From positions 1-52,527 of the forward strand of contig JAGVPM010000005.1 in assembly GCA_020052235.1 (NCBI GenBank): a stretch of DNA of 52,527 nt. The letters run 5' to 3'. The first letter of the stretch is position 1. Each line of letters opens with the position of its first letter. Both the position numbers and the translations under genes were made by a program. The notes beneath the pieces are model-generated. The model searched no databases, was not told where the DNA came from, and was given only the letters and a program-made list of their open reading frames with translations. This DNA comes from Candidatus Goldiibacteriota bacterium (GTDB lineage: Bacteria > Oederibacteriota > JAAXVQ01). Below, one piece after another: positions 22,211 through 30,826 of the stretch.

Positions 22211-22380
22211 AGTTTGTGAGTTCAGGGTGAGCTTCTTTCTTGTATTTTATTTGAAAATACGTGTAATAGAAATCTTTGCGGCGCCAATCGTGAGTCGAAC
22301 AGGAGATTAACGCGATAAAATTTGGATAATCCTAACATAAAATCCGGTTGTTGAGGATAAAATTTGTTGGAATTGTATTG

Positions 22381-22440
22381 GCGGAAAAGATGCGGGGGAG
22401 TTTTCCCTGAAAAGGGCTGAAAAATAAAGGGAAATTCCGC
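22381..22440 (-). terminator. Possible terminator or structured 3' end of the DUF134 operon
   Basis: Nested dyads GCGGAA/TTCCGC (22381-22386, 22435-22440) and TTTCCCT/AGGGAAA (22402-22408, 22428-22434) lie just beyond the DUF134 stop on the minus strand. No T-run follows, so intrinsic termination is uncertain. Confidence 0.35.
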
Positions 22441-22448
22441 TCGGGTTT

Positions 22449-22724
22449 TCAGCAACACTTTTCTATTTCTATGGCTTTTATGTGCACTAGGGCTTCGGCG
22501 ATTTTTTTGTGCGCCGAAGCAATAATTCGAGAAAAGGTCGGCCTTGAAATTCCCATTTCTTTGGCAGCCTCGATTTGTTCCAATTGTTCCAGATCAGCCA
22601 TGAGGGCTTCAAATTCATTCAGTTCGAGGTACACAACCTCAAGCTCGCCTAATGATTTGCAACGGGGCTTAAAAAATCTATTTCCAGGGAAACATTTGAT
22701 TTTTCGGCCTTTTTTTGGGCGCAA
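22449..22724 (-). CDS. DUF134 / UPF0251 predicted DNA-binding protein
   Basis: A 91-residue protein with an N-terminal basic segment (RPKKGRKIKCFPG) and a sigma-like helix-turn-helix (QIEAAKEMGISRPTFSRIIASAHKKIAEAL). This is the layout of the UPF0251 family, which is a bit longer in most members. The start codon is TTG, supported by AGGAGG six nt upstream. That RBS directly follows the chemoreceptor stop (10 nt between genes), so the two are co-translated. DUF134 proteins are presumed regulators, so this one may feed back on the porin-PhnD-chemoreceptor operon. It ends in a Cys pair (EKCC). Confidence 0.85.
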   Translation of the reverse strand: MRPKKGRKIKCFPGNRFFKPRCKSLGELEVVYLELNEFEALMADLEQLEQIEAAKEMGISRPTFSRIIASAHKKIAEALVHIKAIEIEKCC

Positions 22725-22734
22725 AATTGCCTCC

Positions 22735-24537
22735 TCAGTTCACTTTGAATTCCACGATCATCTCTTTAACTTTTTGGGCATCACTATTTAAATGTTGAAT
22801 AGCGGTAGTAATCTGGGATAAAGCGGCGGTTTGTTCTTCCATGGTTGCAGCCATAGTTTGGGAAGTGACAGAGTTGTCTTTTCCTAATTTTTGGACATTG
22901 TTAATCTGCGTCATCATGAGCGTGAGAGTTTCCGATTGTTTATGCATGTTTTCCGCCATGTTCACGGAAATAATACTGGCCTGATCGGCTTTGGACACGA
23001 TTTGTTCTAAAGCTTGTCCAGCTTGGTAGACTGTATCACATCCCTGTTTAACCGAGGAAGCGCCCAGGCGCGTGGCCTCGCTGGTTGACTGGGTATCATT
23101 CTGAATTTGGATAATTATAGCACGAGTTTCTTTTGATGCCAAGGCGGCAATTTCAGCCAATTTCCTGACTTCTTCGGCCACCACTGAAAACCCCCGGCCT
23201 GCCTCTCTAGCCCGGGCCGCTTCAATGGCGGCATTGAGGGAGAGTAAGTTTGTTTGAGAAGCAATGTCTTGAATGGTCTCCACAAAGCCGGTTATTTTTT
23301 CCAGCGAAACCATAAGTTCTTGCATGCGGTTCGCGATTTTCTGCCATACTTCGGCAATACCATTGATTTTGGTAATGGAGTTTTGCACCGTCTCGCGCCC
23401 GTGTTGAGAAACTGTTTTAGTTTCTGCGAAAATATGGGTTGTGGTTTCTGATTCACGGGTGATTTTCAGCAGGTTGGTTGCTACGGTTTGAATGGAGGCG
23501 GAAGCCAGTGAAGTTTCTTGCTCTTGCTGCTGGAAAGCGCCGGCAAAAGATTGGATATTATTATTTATATTCTCTCCCGAAGCGGTTAATTCTTGCGCCG
23601 TGGCCGCGATTTGCTCCAGGGCGTTGTTCATTTGGGTTATCAGAGAAATAGTATGAAAGACGACTTGACGGATACTTTCAATAAAAATGTTGAAGCTCGC
23701 GGCGAGTTCGCCGAGTTCGTCATCCCGGTGAAGTTCGATTTTTTGAGTCAAATCACCTTTGCGGGATGCGATATTTTTCATGATCCCCACCAATTGATTA
23801 ATCGGGGCTAGAAAAGTATTTAAAAAATAATGATTCAAGACCAGCAGGAGAATCACAATGGTTAGAATGGTTGAAACTATAATGAAAAACAAACTAATTT
23901 GGATGGTGCGGGTGATATATTTATCAACCTTCCCCGAAATTTCATTCAAACTCATTGCGGTCATTTCTAACGTGGTGTTAATAATGCCTTCCGTGTATTT
24001 GAAGCGGCTATTTAAGCTTTTTTTAGATATGCCCATTTTAAAGGCACCCCGGAATTCGCCGGCGGCTTTGATGGGCAGGCTTATCTCCATCAAACTGGTT
24101 TTATCAAAGGGTTCCGGAGACGCATGGGTTAAAGGCCGATTGTTTTTATCCAGATATACGGCATAGCTCACATCCTTGTTTTCAGCTAAAGCCCGAACGA
24201 AATTTTCCAAAGTGTTGACATCATTCGCCATACAAGGCCTGGTTCCGATTGCCACCATCAGGGTACTGAGACTGGCGATTTTTCCGCTAAGCGTTGCCTG
24301 CAAGTCATCCTTGCTGTCGGCGCCAATCGTAATTAAAGAATTTTTAAAGAGTTCGCTCTCGGCTAAGATCGCATCGGCGGAAATTTTTTTAACCGTCAAT
24401 AGCGACTTACTTTCGCGGATGATTAGAAAAACACCGGAAAAGGTTAAGACGACAAAAACAATAATCGACAGCAGCATAAAAAATTTTTTGGCCAAGGGGG
24501 ATTGCATGGTCGCGAATATATTTTCAAATATATTCAT
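22735..24537 (-). CDS. Methyl-accepting chemotaxis protein
   Basis: A 600-residue chemoreceptor: membrane helix (about 18-42), periplasmic Cache-like sensor (about 45-210, with [12 protein letters not shown] and a membrane-proximal GAFKMGIS), second membrane helix ([19 protein letters not shown]), HAMP, and the cytoplasmic signalling hairpin with the conserved tip around [16 protein letters not shown] and [18 protein letters not shown]. It has no obvious C-terminal CheR tether. The start at ATG 24537 is chosen for AAGGTG upstream; a GTG three codons earlier lies after that RBS. It sits downstream of a PhnD-like binding protein, so it may sense that protein's ligand. The core che genes (cheA, cheW, cheR) are not in this window. 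Confidence 0.93.
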   Translation of the reverse strand: MNIFENIFATMQSPLAKKFFMLLSIIVFVVLTFSGVFLIIRESKSLLTVKKISADAILAESELFKNSLITIGADSKDDLQATLSGKIASLSTLMVAIGTRPCMANDVNTLENFVRALAENKDVSYAVYLDKNNRPLTHASPEPFDKTSLMEISLPIKAAGEFRGAFKMGISKKSLNSRFKYTEGIINTTLEMTAMSLNEISGKVDKYITRTIQISLFFIIVSTILTIVILLLVLNHYFLNTFLAPINQLVGIMKNIASRKGDLTQKIELHRDDELGELAASFNIFIESIRQVVFHTISLITQMNNALEQIAATAQELTASGENINNNIQSFAGAFQQQEQETSLASASIQTVATNLLKITRESETTTHIFAETKTVSQHGRETVQNSITKINGIAEVWQKIANRMQELMVSLEKITGFVETIQDIASQTNLLSLNAAIEAARAREAGRGFSVVAEEVRKLAEIAALASKETRAIIIQIQNDTQSTSEATRLGASSVKQGCDTVYQAGQALEQIVSKADQASIISVNMAENMHKQSETLTLMMTQINNVQKLGKDNSVTSQTMAATMEEQTAALSQITTAIQHLNSDAQKVKEMIVEFKVN

Positions 24538-24565
24538 GGGGAACACCTTTTTCCAAGTAGTTGGG

Positions 24566-24597
24566 GAGCTGGTAACGGCCGCAGCCGTTCCCAGCTC
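24566..24597. repeat. REP-like hairpin between PhnD-like and chemoreceptor genes
   Basis: GAGCTGG-T-AACGGC (24566-24579) and GCCGTT-C-CCAGCTC (24584-24597) pair with one T/C mismatch and a CGCA loop. It lies between two genes of one operon and could act as an mRNA-stabilising or attenuating hairpin. Its core is similar to the palindrome at 3934. Confidence 0.55.
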
Positions 24598-24628
24598 TCA
24601 AAGCCGGATTAGGGCAAAATCCCAAATT

Positions 24629-25521
24629 TTAATATTCGGTTTTCACTTTGTCCAGAACTTGACGAATGGGATCGAAATCACTATCCGCAGCTGCAATGAA
24701 ATTTTCAACTTTACCCGGCAGTTCGGAAGCCGCGACTAATTCCTTGGGCATTTTTAAAAAAGCGTTTTTAATCTTTTCGATTTGTTTGGAATTGATCTTA
24801 TTATAAATCGAAAGCACCCAAGCCGGATGGCGTGGTGTTTCGGCCAAGATTTTGATTTGGTTTAAATCGATCCTGTCTTTTACGGTTTCCAGCATGCCAT
24901 TGCGAATACAGCCGAAATCCGTTTCCAGATTATATACGGCCATAATGACTTTTTCCTGCTTGTTGTCGGGTGATTCGGTTATTGTGCAGTCTTTCGGCAA
25001 ATCGATGCCATTATCCAAAGCGTAGGCTTGTTGGAAGATATAGCCCCCGGCCGATTGCCAGCCCACGATCCAGCCTTTTTTGCCTTTAATATCCGCAAAA
25101 CGTTTAATGACCGAGTTGTCATGGCGGATAATAAATTGGCCGTAGAAATCCCGGGCTCCCTTAGCGGTGTTCGCCACTCCAAAAGCAATATGGCCTTGTT
25201 TTCTTTCTTTGCCTTTGGGCGCCATTTGGGCGTAGGTAACCGGATTGGAATAGGCAATGGAGATTTTTCCTTCGCGGCAAAGTTTTATATGTTCATCAAA
25301 ATCTTTGGCGAAAACTTGCTTGAATTTCACCTTGGTTTCCGCTTCCAGATACTTCAAAAGCGGTTCCCATTTTGGAAAGCAGTTGCATTGGCTATCTGGG
25401 GCAGCATGGCAAAGGTCAATTCATCCTCGGCTTGGGCGGCCGAGGCAAGCCCCAGGACACCTGCGGCTATAAAAACAGCACTAAGCTTTGGCCACTGAGC
25501 CAGGAAAGATTTTTTTGGCAT
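24629..25521 (-). pseudogene. PhnD-like phosphate/phosphonate-family periplasmic binding protein, single-base frameshift
   Basis: The reading frame starts at ATG 25521 (GGGAGG six nt upstream) with a signal peptide ending in AAQA and the mature start EDELTFAMLPQ, then hits TGA at 25354-25356. The following frame resumes in the middle of the family's KWEPLLKYLEAET segment and continues to 24629. Its features fit the PhnD class (SNPVTYAQM, DIKGKKGWIVGWQSAGGYIFQQ, GCIRNGMLE). Restoring one T in the T-run at about 25376 would rejoin both parts into a normal protein of about 297 residues. It is therefore either a recent pseudogene or a sequence error. No PhnC/PhnE transporter genes adjoin it; it lies between a porin and a chemoreceptor, so a sensing role fits. 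Confidence 0.85.
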
Positions 25522-25554
25522 TTTAAACCTCCCTTGAAGGTACGAATGATTTTG

Positions 25555-26586
25555 CTAAAATTTAACCTGGGCTTGCAATAAAAATTCTTTGGTATCCGTG
25601 GTTGAGGTATTCTCATTGTCTTTTAAACGGTAATTGGCTTGCAGTTTGGTATAGTCGTTCAAGTAAAAATCACAGCCAATGGTCGCCACCGCTTTTCGAT
25701 CCTGTCCTACCGACCGGTTGGGTTCATATTGCTCGTATTTCAGGACTCCCTGGAGTACGGAAAAAATCTTATACGTCATCAAGGCATACCAACCTTCAGA
25801 GTCTTTGGTGCTTTCATCGGTCTGCTCTGATCTTTGGAAAAGATATTCAGCCAGTAATTTAAAATTCTTATACTTGTATTTAAGCATCCCATCCAACCGG
25901 TGGCGATTTCCCACATTAGTCCCGCTCAACGCTTGTTTTCCCGCTTGGCCGGCGGCGCCTAAAGCCAAACCCTCGAGCGGATTTTTGCTGCCTTTGAAAG
26001 GCGTGATTACCAGCCTGCCCACCAAATCTTTATTGTCATTCGTATCCGCAGTATTTTTGTCTGTTCCATTTATTCCCCCGGCTGCGGCGTAAAGCATATC
26101 CCCAAGGAATTTACCGTCGGCCACAGCGCCGATATCATAGCTTTGGGCAAGGTTTTTTGCCGCTTCCGAGGTTTCAATCGTGTCCAAATCCGCGGAAGAG
26201 GTCAGAAGCTCTTCGCAAAAAGGGATCTTGAACTGCCCGGTAGTTATAGTCACGTTATAGGGGAGAGCATATTTCAAATAGGCATCCAGCAAAATGCTGC
26301 TGGCTACGGCCGGGTCGATTTGGATCCGCGCGCTGACTTCATCGGTTATGCGGCTCATAAGGTCAAGCCGCGCGCGATTAATTTTAAAGGTGGCGTTTTT
26401 TGTGGTTTCTTCAAAATAGCAAGCATAATAACTCTGGACATAACCGCATAGTTTTAAATCCCCTTGCCCGATCTTAACAAATTTTTCCGCGTCCGCGGCC
26501 TGTTCCGCTTGGACGATTCCGCTTGCGCCAAAGCACAAAATCCCCACCACCCCAAATATGATTTTTCTAAAATCGGATTTACGCAT
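25555..26586 (-). CDS. Phosphate-selective porin (OprO/OprP-like)
   Basis: A 343-residue outer-membrane protein. The start at 26586 is set by GGAG seven nt upstream, followed by a signal peptide ending at QAEQA. The mature part has amphipathic strands (GYVQSYYACYFE, TFKINRARLDLMSRI, YNVTITTGQFKIPF) and ends in KF, the C-terminal Phe used by the BAM machinery. The GQFKIPF and RARLD segments are typical of the OprO/OprP family, which passes phosphate, polyphosphate and related oxyanions. It is first in a minus-strand operon with the PhnD-like protein, chemoreceptor and DUF134. Confidence 0.85.
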   Translation of the reverse strand: MRKSDFRKIIFGVVGILCFGASGIVQAEQAADAEKFVKIGQGDLKLCGYVQSYYACYFEETTKNATFKINRARLDLMSRITDEVSARIQIDPAVASSILLDAYLKYALPYNVTITTGQFKIPFCEELLTSSADLDTIETSEAAKNLAQSYDIGAVADGKFLGDMLYAAAGGINGTDKNTADTNDNKDLVGRLVITPFKGSKNPLEGLALGAAGQAGKQALSGTNVGNRHRLDGMLKYKYKNFKLLAEYLFQRSEQTDESTKDSEGWYALMTYKIFSVLQGVLKYEQYEPNRSVGQDRKAVATIGCDFYLNDYTKLQANYRLKDNENTSTTDTKEFLLQAQVKF

Positions 26587-26980
26587 GGTTCGTCTCCTGA
26601 GATTTTTTAATGGAAATAGATTTTCGGCATTCAAGAATTTCCGGCCGGGCGTACATTCCTATTCTTGAGTTTTATCACCTCCAGACCGTTTGGAATGAAT
26701 TAACCCCGCGGTAACTGGGGTGATTCCATGCGCGTGGGAGCGCTTATTATATTTTCGTCCTGACTGGATAAACCTTTAGGTTATGAACATAGTTTCATTA
26801 TCTTTTAATGGGTGTCAAAAATCAATTTTTTTCTGGAGGGGGAATTTTTGCGGTGCCGATCGCGGGCTTGGAGAGAGTTCGTTCCGGCTTTTTTTCTATA
26901 GCTGAATAGAATATCCCGGAAGTCTGTGGTAATATTTGCAGATTGAAAAGAAATACGAGTACAGGAAAGGGAACAGTAGG
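26587..26980. other. Divergent intergenic region with structured porin leader
   Basis: A 394-bp region with no gene seen. On the porin side there are two dyads: CAAGAAT/ATTCTTG (26632-26667) and a two-tier stem GGAAT + ACCCC / GGGGT + ATTCC (26692-26727). A TATAAT-like hexamer on the minus strand (26746-26751) has no good -35 at standard distance. A perfect minus-strand TTGACA (26813-26818) does not pair with it at normal spacing. AACC-TTTA-GGTT (26771-26782) could be an operator. I recognise no known riboswitch class. Confidence 0.45.
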
Positions 26981-27958
26981 ATGGGTACCAACTCCGCAAT
27001 CCAAAGCGCTTCAGTTATTCAGGATGAATCCGCGCAACCGGCGATCAGGGTTGAAAACGTCCGCAAGCAATTTAAAGATGTAGTCGCGGTTAATGGGGTT
27101 TCCCTGGATGTTCAGGCCGGGGAATATTTGGCTCTGTTGGGGCCCAATGGAGCCGGAAAAACCACGCTGGTGGAAATGATTGAGGGAATTCAGTTCCCGG
27201 ACCAGGGGCATATTTCCATTTTAGGGAAAAATTGGCACGGCCACGCGGCTTGGCTGCGCAAGCGCATTGGTCTGGCATTGCAGGAAACGCGCTTTGTGGA
27301 TAAATTGACTGCCGGTGAAATTTTGGATTTATTCGGGAGTTTTTACGGCCGGGACCATGCGGCCACTCTGGCGGTTTTGGAACAAATCCGTCTTGAGGAA
27401 AAGAAAAAAAGTTTTGTAGTGAATCTCTCCGGGGGGCAGCGGCAACGTTTGGCTTTGGGCGTAGCTATTATCAGCCAGCCTGAAGTTTTGCTGTTGGACG
27501 AGCCCACCATGGGTTTGGATCCGAATTCACGCCAGGAAGTATGGGACATTTTAAGGGATTTGAAATCCAAGGGAACCACCCTTGTGCTCACGACACATTA
27601 TATGGAAGAAGCTGAAAGCTTGTGCGGCCGGATCGTGATCATGCACCAAGGCCGTTTCCTGGCCCAGGGCACTTTGGCGGAATTGCTGGCACAACATGGT
27701 GGCGGAGAAATTTTGGAATTCAAAACTCCAACCCGCCCGCCTGCCGGAGCGTTTACCCGGTTGCCGGGCTATTTGGATGAAGCATGGGTGGAAGCGGAAA
27801 CTTTAGTCCGCTTGCATGTTCGCGATGCGGCTCAGGCCCTGCCGCTACTTTTTGAACAAACCAAATCGCAGGGGTATCGGGTGGATCAGATGCATTACCG
27901 GCGGAAAAATTTAAGCGATGTATTTATTGCCCTGACCGGGAGGCATTTGCATGAATAA
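26981..27958 (+). CDS. ABC transporter ATP-binding protein (drug/lipid-exporter type)
   Basis: A 325-residue nucleotide-binding subunit. Walker A is GPNGAGKTT, Q-loop LQETRF, signature LSGGQRQR, Walker B LLLDEPTMGLD, and the H-loop His is in LTTHYMEE. The C-terminal extension of about 90 residues is typical of the CcmA/DrrA-type exporters. The start at ATG 26981 is used; an upstream TTG frame extension has no RBS. The gene overlaps the permease start by 8 nt, indicating translational coupling. It acts at the inner face of the membrane as a homodimer driving the permease encoded next. Confidence 0.93.
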   Translation: MGTNSAIQSASVIQDESAQPAIRVENVRKQFKDVVAVNGVSLDVQAGEYLALLGPNGAGKTTLVEMIEGIQFPDQGHISILGKNWHGHAAWLRKRIGLALQETRFVDKLTAGEILDLFGSFYGRDHAATLAVLEQIRLEEKKKSFVVNLSGGQRQRLALGVAIISQPEVLLLDEPTMGLDPNSRQEVWDILRDLKSKGTTLVLTTHYMEEAESLCGRIVIMHQGRFLAQGTLAELLAQHGGGEILEFKTPTRPPAGAFTRLPGYLDEAWVEAETLVRLHVRDAAQALPLLFEQTKSQGYRVDQMHYRRKNLSDVFIALTGRHLHE

Positions 27959-29018
27959 CGCGTTTCTGAATTTAATCAATATGCAGATCAAAGAGTTTTT
28001 CCGTGAACCGGAAACGCTTTTTTGGGCGGTGTTGTTTCCCGTGGCTTTGGCGGGCATTTTAGGGCTGGCGTTTATGCAGCAGGATCAAACAAAACGCAGC
28101 GTGGGTGTGTTGGCGGCTTCACCCGCTGCCAGTGCGGCTTTGCTCAAACCCTGGACCGCGCCCGTGGCTAAAGCTCAAGGCAGCCGGGAAGCGGCGTTTA
28201 ACTTCAAGCTTTATCCGGCCCGGGCGCTGGCGATTCAGGCCATTCAGCGCGGGGAAATCACTTTGTTTTTGGAACCGGCCGCGAAAATAGGCGGCCCTTG
28301 TTATCATTTCGATACCAAAAATCCCGAGGCGCAATTAACTTACCTGCTGCTGGAACGCGAGCGTTTGCGGCAATCCGGATATTTGAATGCCGAGTGCGTT
28401 CAGCCGCTGGTGGCGCCGGGTACACGTTATATTGATTTTCTTATTCCGGGCTTAATTGCCATGGGGATTTTAAATTCCAGCATCTGGGGCATTGGCTGGG
28501 CGCTGATTGAACGGCGCATGAAAAAATTGCTGCGCCGCATGGTGGCCACCCCCATGAAGCGGTATCAGTTTTTCCTATCGTTTTTCATCACCCGGCTGGG
28601 ATTGAGTTTGTTCGAATTTTTGGTTTTGTTTACATTTGCCGCCTTGGTGTTCCATGTCAAAATGCAGGGCAGCCTGGCGGCGTTTGCCTTGGTTTTTTTA
28701 TGCGGCAATCTGGCGTTTGGCGGGGTTGCCTTGCTCATGGCTTCCCGGGCGGATAATACCCAGGTCGGCAACGGCTTGCTAAATGCCATCACCATACCCA
28801 TGATGATCATGTCGGGCATATTTTTCAGTTACCAAAATTTTCCCGCGTGGCTTATTCCCGTGGTCAAATATCTGCCCTTGACTGTGCTGGCCGATGCTTT
28901 TAGGAAAATTTTTATCGAAGGTGCCGGACTGTTTGACGTGGCGGCTCCATGCGTTATTTTGGTGGCCATTGGGGCGGGGTGTTTCGCCTTGGGGCAAAAA
29001 ATTTTCAAGTGGTATTAA
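27951..29018 (+). CDS. ABC-2 type transporter permease
   Basis: A 355-residue membrane subunit of the ABC-2 family (YhhJ/DrrB-like). It has one N-terminal membrane helix (TLFWAVLFPVALAGILGLAF), an extracytoplasmic domain of about 125 residues, then five helices starting at YIDFLIPGLIAMGILNSS, with an ERRMKKLLRRMVATPM coupling segment. This six-helix layout with a large first loop is common in exporters of lipids or toxic compounds. The substrate cannot be told from sequence. Together with the ATPase and the acetyltransferase it forms a tight three-gene operon. Confidence 0.9.
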   Translation: MNNAFLNLINMQIKEFFREPETLFWAVLFPVALAGILGLAFMQQDQTKRSVGVLAASPAASAALLKPWTAPVAKAQGSREAAFNFKLYPARALAIQAIQRGEITLFLEPAAKIGGPCYHFDTKNPEAQLTYLLLERERLRQSGYLNAECVQPLVAPGTRYIDFLIPGLIAMGILNSSIWGIGWALIERRMKKLLRRMVATPMKRYQFFLSFFITRLGLSLFEFLVLFTFAALVFHVKMQGSLAAFALVFLCGNLAFGGVALLMASRADNTQVGNGLLNAITIPMMIMSGIFFSYQNFPAWLIPVVKYLPLTVLADAFRKIFIEGAGLFDVAAPCVILVAIGAGCFALGQKIFKWY

Positions 29019-29019
29019 T

Positions 29020-29457
29020 ATGGAAATAACCTTGATGGATCAATTTGAGCAAATCGACTGGCTCCGGGTGACGGAGTTGCTCAAAGGCACGTATTGGTGC
29101 AAGGGCATCACGCGCGGGGAAGTGGAAATTGGCGCGCGTAATTCGGCTTTGGTGGTGGGGGCTTACCGCGACGGCCAATTGGCCGGGCATTGCCGGGTGG
29201 TTTCCGATACCGTGCGGTATGCGTATCTCATGGACGTGGTGGTGGACCCAGCTTTACGCCGCCAGGGGATTGGGCGCAGCATGGTGAAGTTTGCCTTGGG
29301 CCACCCCCGCTTGAAGCATGTGTATCAATGGATGTTGCGCACCACCGATGCGCAAGGGGTGTATGCGCCCCTGGGATTTCGCACCATTGTAAATCCTGAC
29401 CAATGGATGGTTATTCAAAACAACCGCCCGCAGCGTGATCCGTTTCCGCAGGATTGA
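29020..29457 (+). CDS. GNAT-family N-acetyltransferase
   Basis: A 145-residue acetyltransferase. It has strand pair ALVVGAYRDGQLAGHCRVV, then YLMDVVVDPALRRQGIGRSMV containing the acetyl-CoA pyrophosphate-binding R/Q-x-x-G-x-G/A motif (RRQGIGRS), and a final YAPLGFRTI beta strand. The acceptor is unknown. The ATG is 1 nt after the permease stop, so it is translationally coupled to the ABC exporter. This pairing suggests modification of, or resistance to, the exported compound. Confidence 0.9.
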   Translation: MEITLMDQFEQIDWLRVTELLKGTYWCKGITRGEVEIGARNSALVVGAYRDGQLAGHCRVVSDTVRYAYLMDVVVDPALRRQGIGRSMVKFALGHPRLKHVYQWMLRTTDAQGVYAPLGFRTIVNPDQWMVIQNNRPQRDPFPQD

Positions 29458-29510
29458 CCGCGCAGGGGAACGATGATGTTAAAAGGTATAATTCCCCTAC
29501 CATTGAGATT

Positions 29511-29639
29511 GTGTCGTAACGCGAAAAACGAGATTGCCGCGCTCCCTACGGTCGCTCGCAATGACAGCATTTAATGGGTTTTATGTCATTGCGAGAAGCG
29601 TAAGCGACGAAGCAATCTCTATTTGACGCGTTGTGGCAC
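29511..29639. repeat. Dispersed inverted-repeat element (CATTGCGAG family)
   Basis: Two arms in opposite orientation: 29530-29566 (read on the minus strand) and 29584-29619 (plus) both begin TGTCATTGCGAG and end GCAATCTC. Outer flanks (GTGTCGTAACGCG versus the complement of CGCGTTGTGGCAC) also match. The whole element can fold into one long imperfect hairpin. The same unit recurs at 52457. It has no coding capacity and lies in a 224-bp gap. Confidence 0.8.
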
Positions 29640-29681
29640 AGTCTCCCAGGGAGGGGAATAAGATAAGATCCGGAGGGAACC

Positions 29682-30296
29682 ATGAATTTCGTCTGGCTTT
29701 TATTGATCGGTTTGGCTGTGGTGGCCGCCGCTTTTAAGGGAACCATGGGCGCGGTTTCGGATGCAGCCTTTAATTCCGCTACTGTGGCCGTGCAATTGGC
29801 CCTGGGATTGATCGGGGGTATGGCCCTGTTTTTGGGGCTCATGCGCGTGGCCCAGGACGCCGGATTGGTGCAGGCCCTGGCGCGCGCCATGCGTCCGATT
29901 TTAAAATGGCTTTTTCCCGAAGTTCCTAAAGATCATCCGGCCTTGGGCGCCATTGCCATGAACATGGGGGCCAATATGCTGGGCCTGGGGGACGCAGCCA
30001 CGCCCATGGGGCTAAAGGCCATGGAATACCTGCAAGAGCTTAATCCTAACAAAGACACGGCCACGGACGCCATGTGCATGTTTATCGCGCTCCACTCCAG
30101 CTCCATCCAGCTTATCCCGGTCATGGTCATCAGCCTGCGGGCCGCATCCGGATCGAAAAATCCCTCGGAAATTATTATTCCTACTTTGGTGGGCACCTTG
30201 TGCGCGGCGACGGTCGCGATTGCAGCGTCCAAACTTTTTTCCCGCCTGCCTTTTTATCGCCGGGCCGTAGCTGCGGGGGTGAAGAAAAATGATTAA
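29682..30296 (+). CDS. spmA: Spore maturation protein A-like membrane protein
   Basis: A 204-residue polytopic membrane protein of the nucleoside-recognition (Gate) family. N-terminal helices (FVWLLLIGLAVVAAAFKG), a conserved MRVAQDAGLVQALARAMRPIL segment and the AMNMGANMLGLGDAATPMGLKAM motif identify SpmA. In Bacillus, SpmA and SpmB contribute to spore core dehydration, but homologues occur widely in non-sporulating bacteria with unknown function. GGAGGGAACC precedes the ATG. It overlaps spmB by 8 nt. Confidence 0.92.
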   Translation: MNFVWLLLIGLAVVAAAFKGTMGAVSDAAFNSATVAVQLALGLIGGMALFLGLMRVAQDAGLVQALARAMRPILKWLFPEVPKDHPALGAIAMNMGANMLGLGDAATPMGLKAMEYLQELNPNKDTATDAMCMFIALHSSSIQLIPVMVISLRAASGSKNPSEIIIPTLVGTLCAATVAIAASKLFSRLPFYRRAVAAGVKKND

Positions 30297-30825
30297 GGAA
30301 TTTGCCGCCTCGCTTTCCAACTGGATTGTTCCGTTTATCATTTTGGCCATACCGCTCTATGCTTATGCGGCCAAGCGCATTAAGGTTTATGAAAGTTTTA
30401 TTGAAGGTGCCAAAGAAGGTTTTACCATTGGAGTGCGTATTGTGCCGTACCTCGTCGGTATTTTGGTGGCCATCGGCATGTTCCGCGCCAGCGGCGCCAT
30501 GGATTGGCTGGTGGCCTTAATCCGGCCGATCACGAACCTGGCGGGATTCCCACCCGAGGTTTTGCCCACCGCGCTTATGAAACCTTTTTCCGGATCAGGT
30601 GCTTTGGGATTGATGTCCGATTTGTTCAAGGTGCACGGTCCGGACTCGTGGATCGGACGGTTGTCGAGTGTTATCCAAGGCAGCACGGAAACCACTTTTT
30701 ATATTTTAGCGGTTTATTCGGGCGCGGTTGCGATTCGAAAAACCAAATACACCCTGGCGGCCAGTTTATTGGGGGATCTGGCAGGCTTGATCGGCGCGTT
30801 TGTGGCCTGCAGGTTGCTTTTTTAA
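30289..30825 (+). CDS. spmB: Spore maturation protein B-like membrane protein
   Basis: A 178-residue partner of SpmA with the Gate domain: IPLYAYAAKRIKVYESFIEGAKEGF, a central hydrophobic pair of helices and the signature PFSGSGALGLMSDLFKVHGPDS followed by IQGSTETTFYILAVYSGAV. It is translationally coupled to spmA upstream and is followed after 1 nt by an LD-carboxypeptidase. That order suggests a role in peptidoglycan precursor or recycling traffic in this organism rather than sporulation. Confidence 0.92.
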   Translation: MIKEFAASLSNWIVPFIILAIPLYAYAAKRIKVYESFIEGAKEGFTIGVRIVPYLVGILVAIGMFRASGAMDWLVALIRPITNLAGFPPEVLPTALMKPFSGSGALGLMSDLFKVHGPDSWIGRLSSVIQGSTETTFYILAVYSGAVAIRKTKYTLAASLLGDLAGLIGAFVACRLLF

Positions 30826-30826
30826 T

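Noticed and set aside
25354-25380. Programmed frameshift in the PhnD-like gene
   Set aside because: No slippery heptamer with a downstream pseudoknot or internal RBS is evident, and PhnD-family proteins are not known to use recoding. Simple base loss is more likely.
29682-30825. Evidence that the organism forms spores
   Set aside because: SpmA/SpmB homologues are common in non-sporulating bacteria, and everything else points to a diderm envelope.
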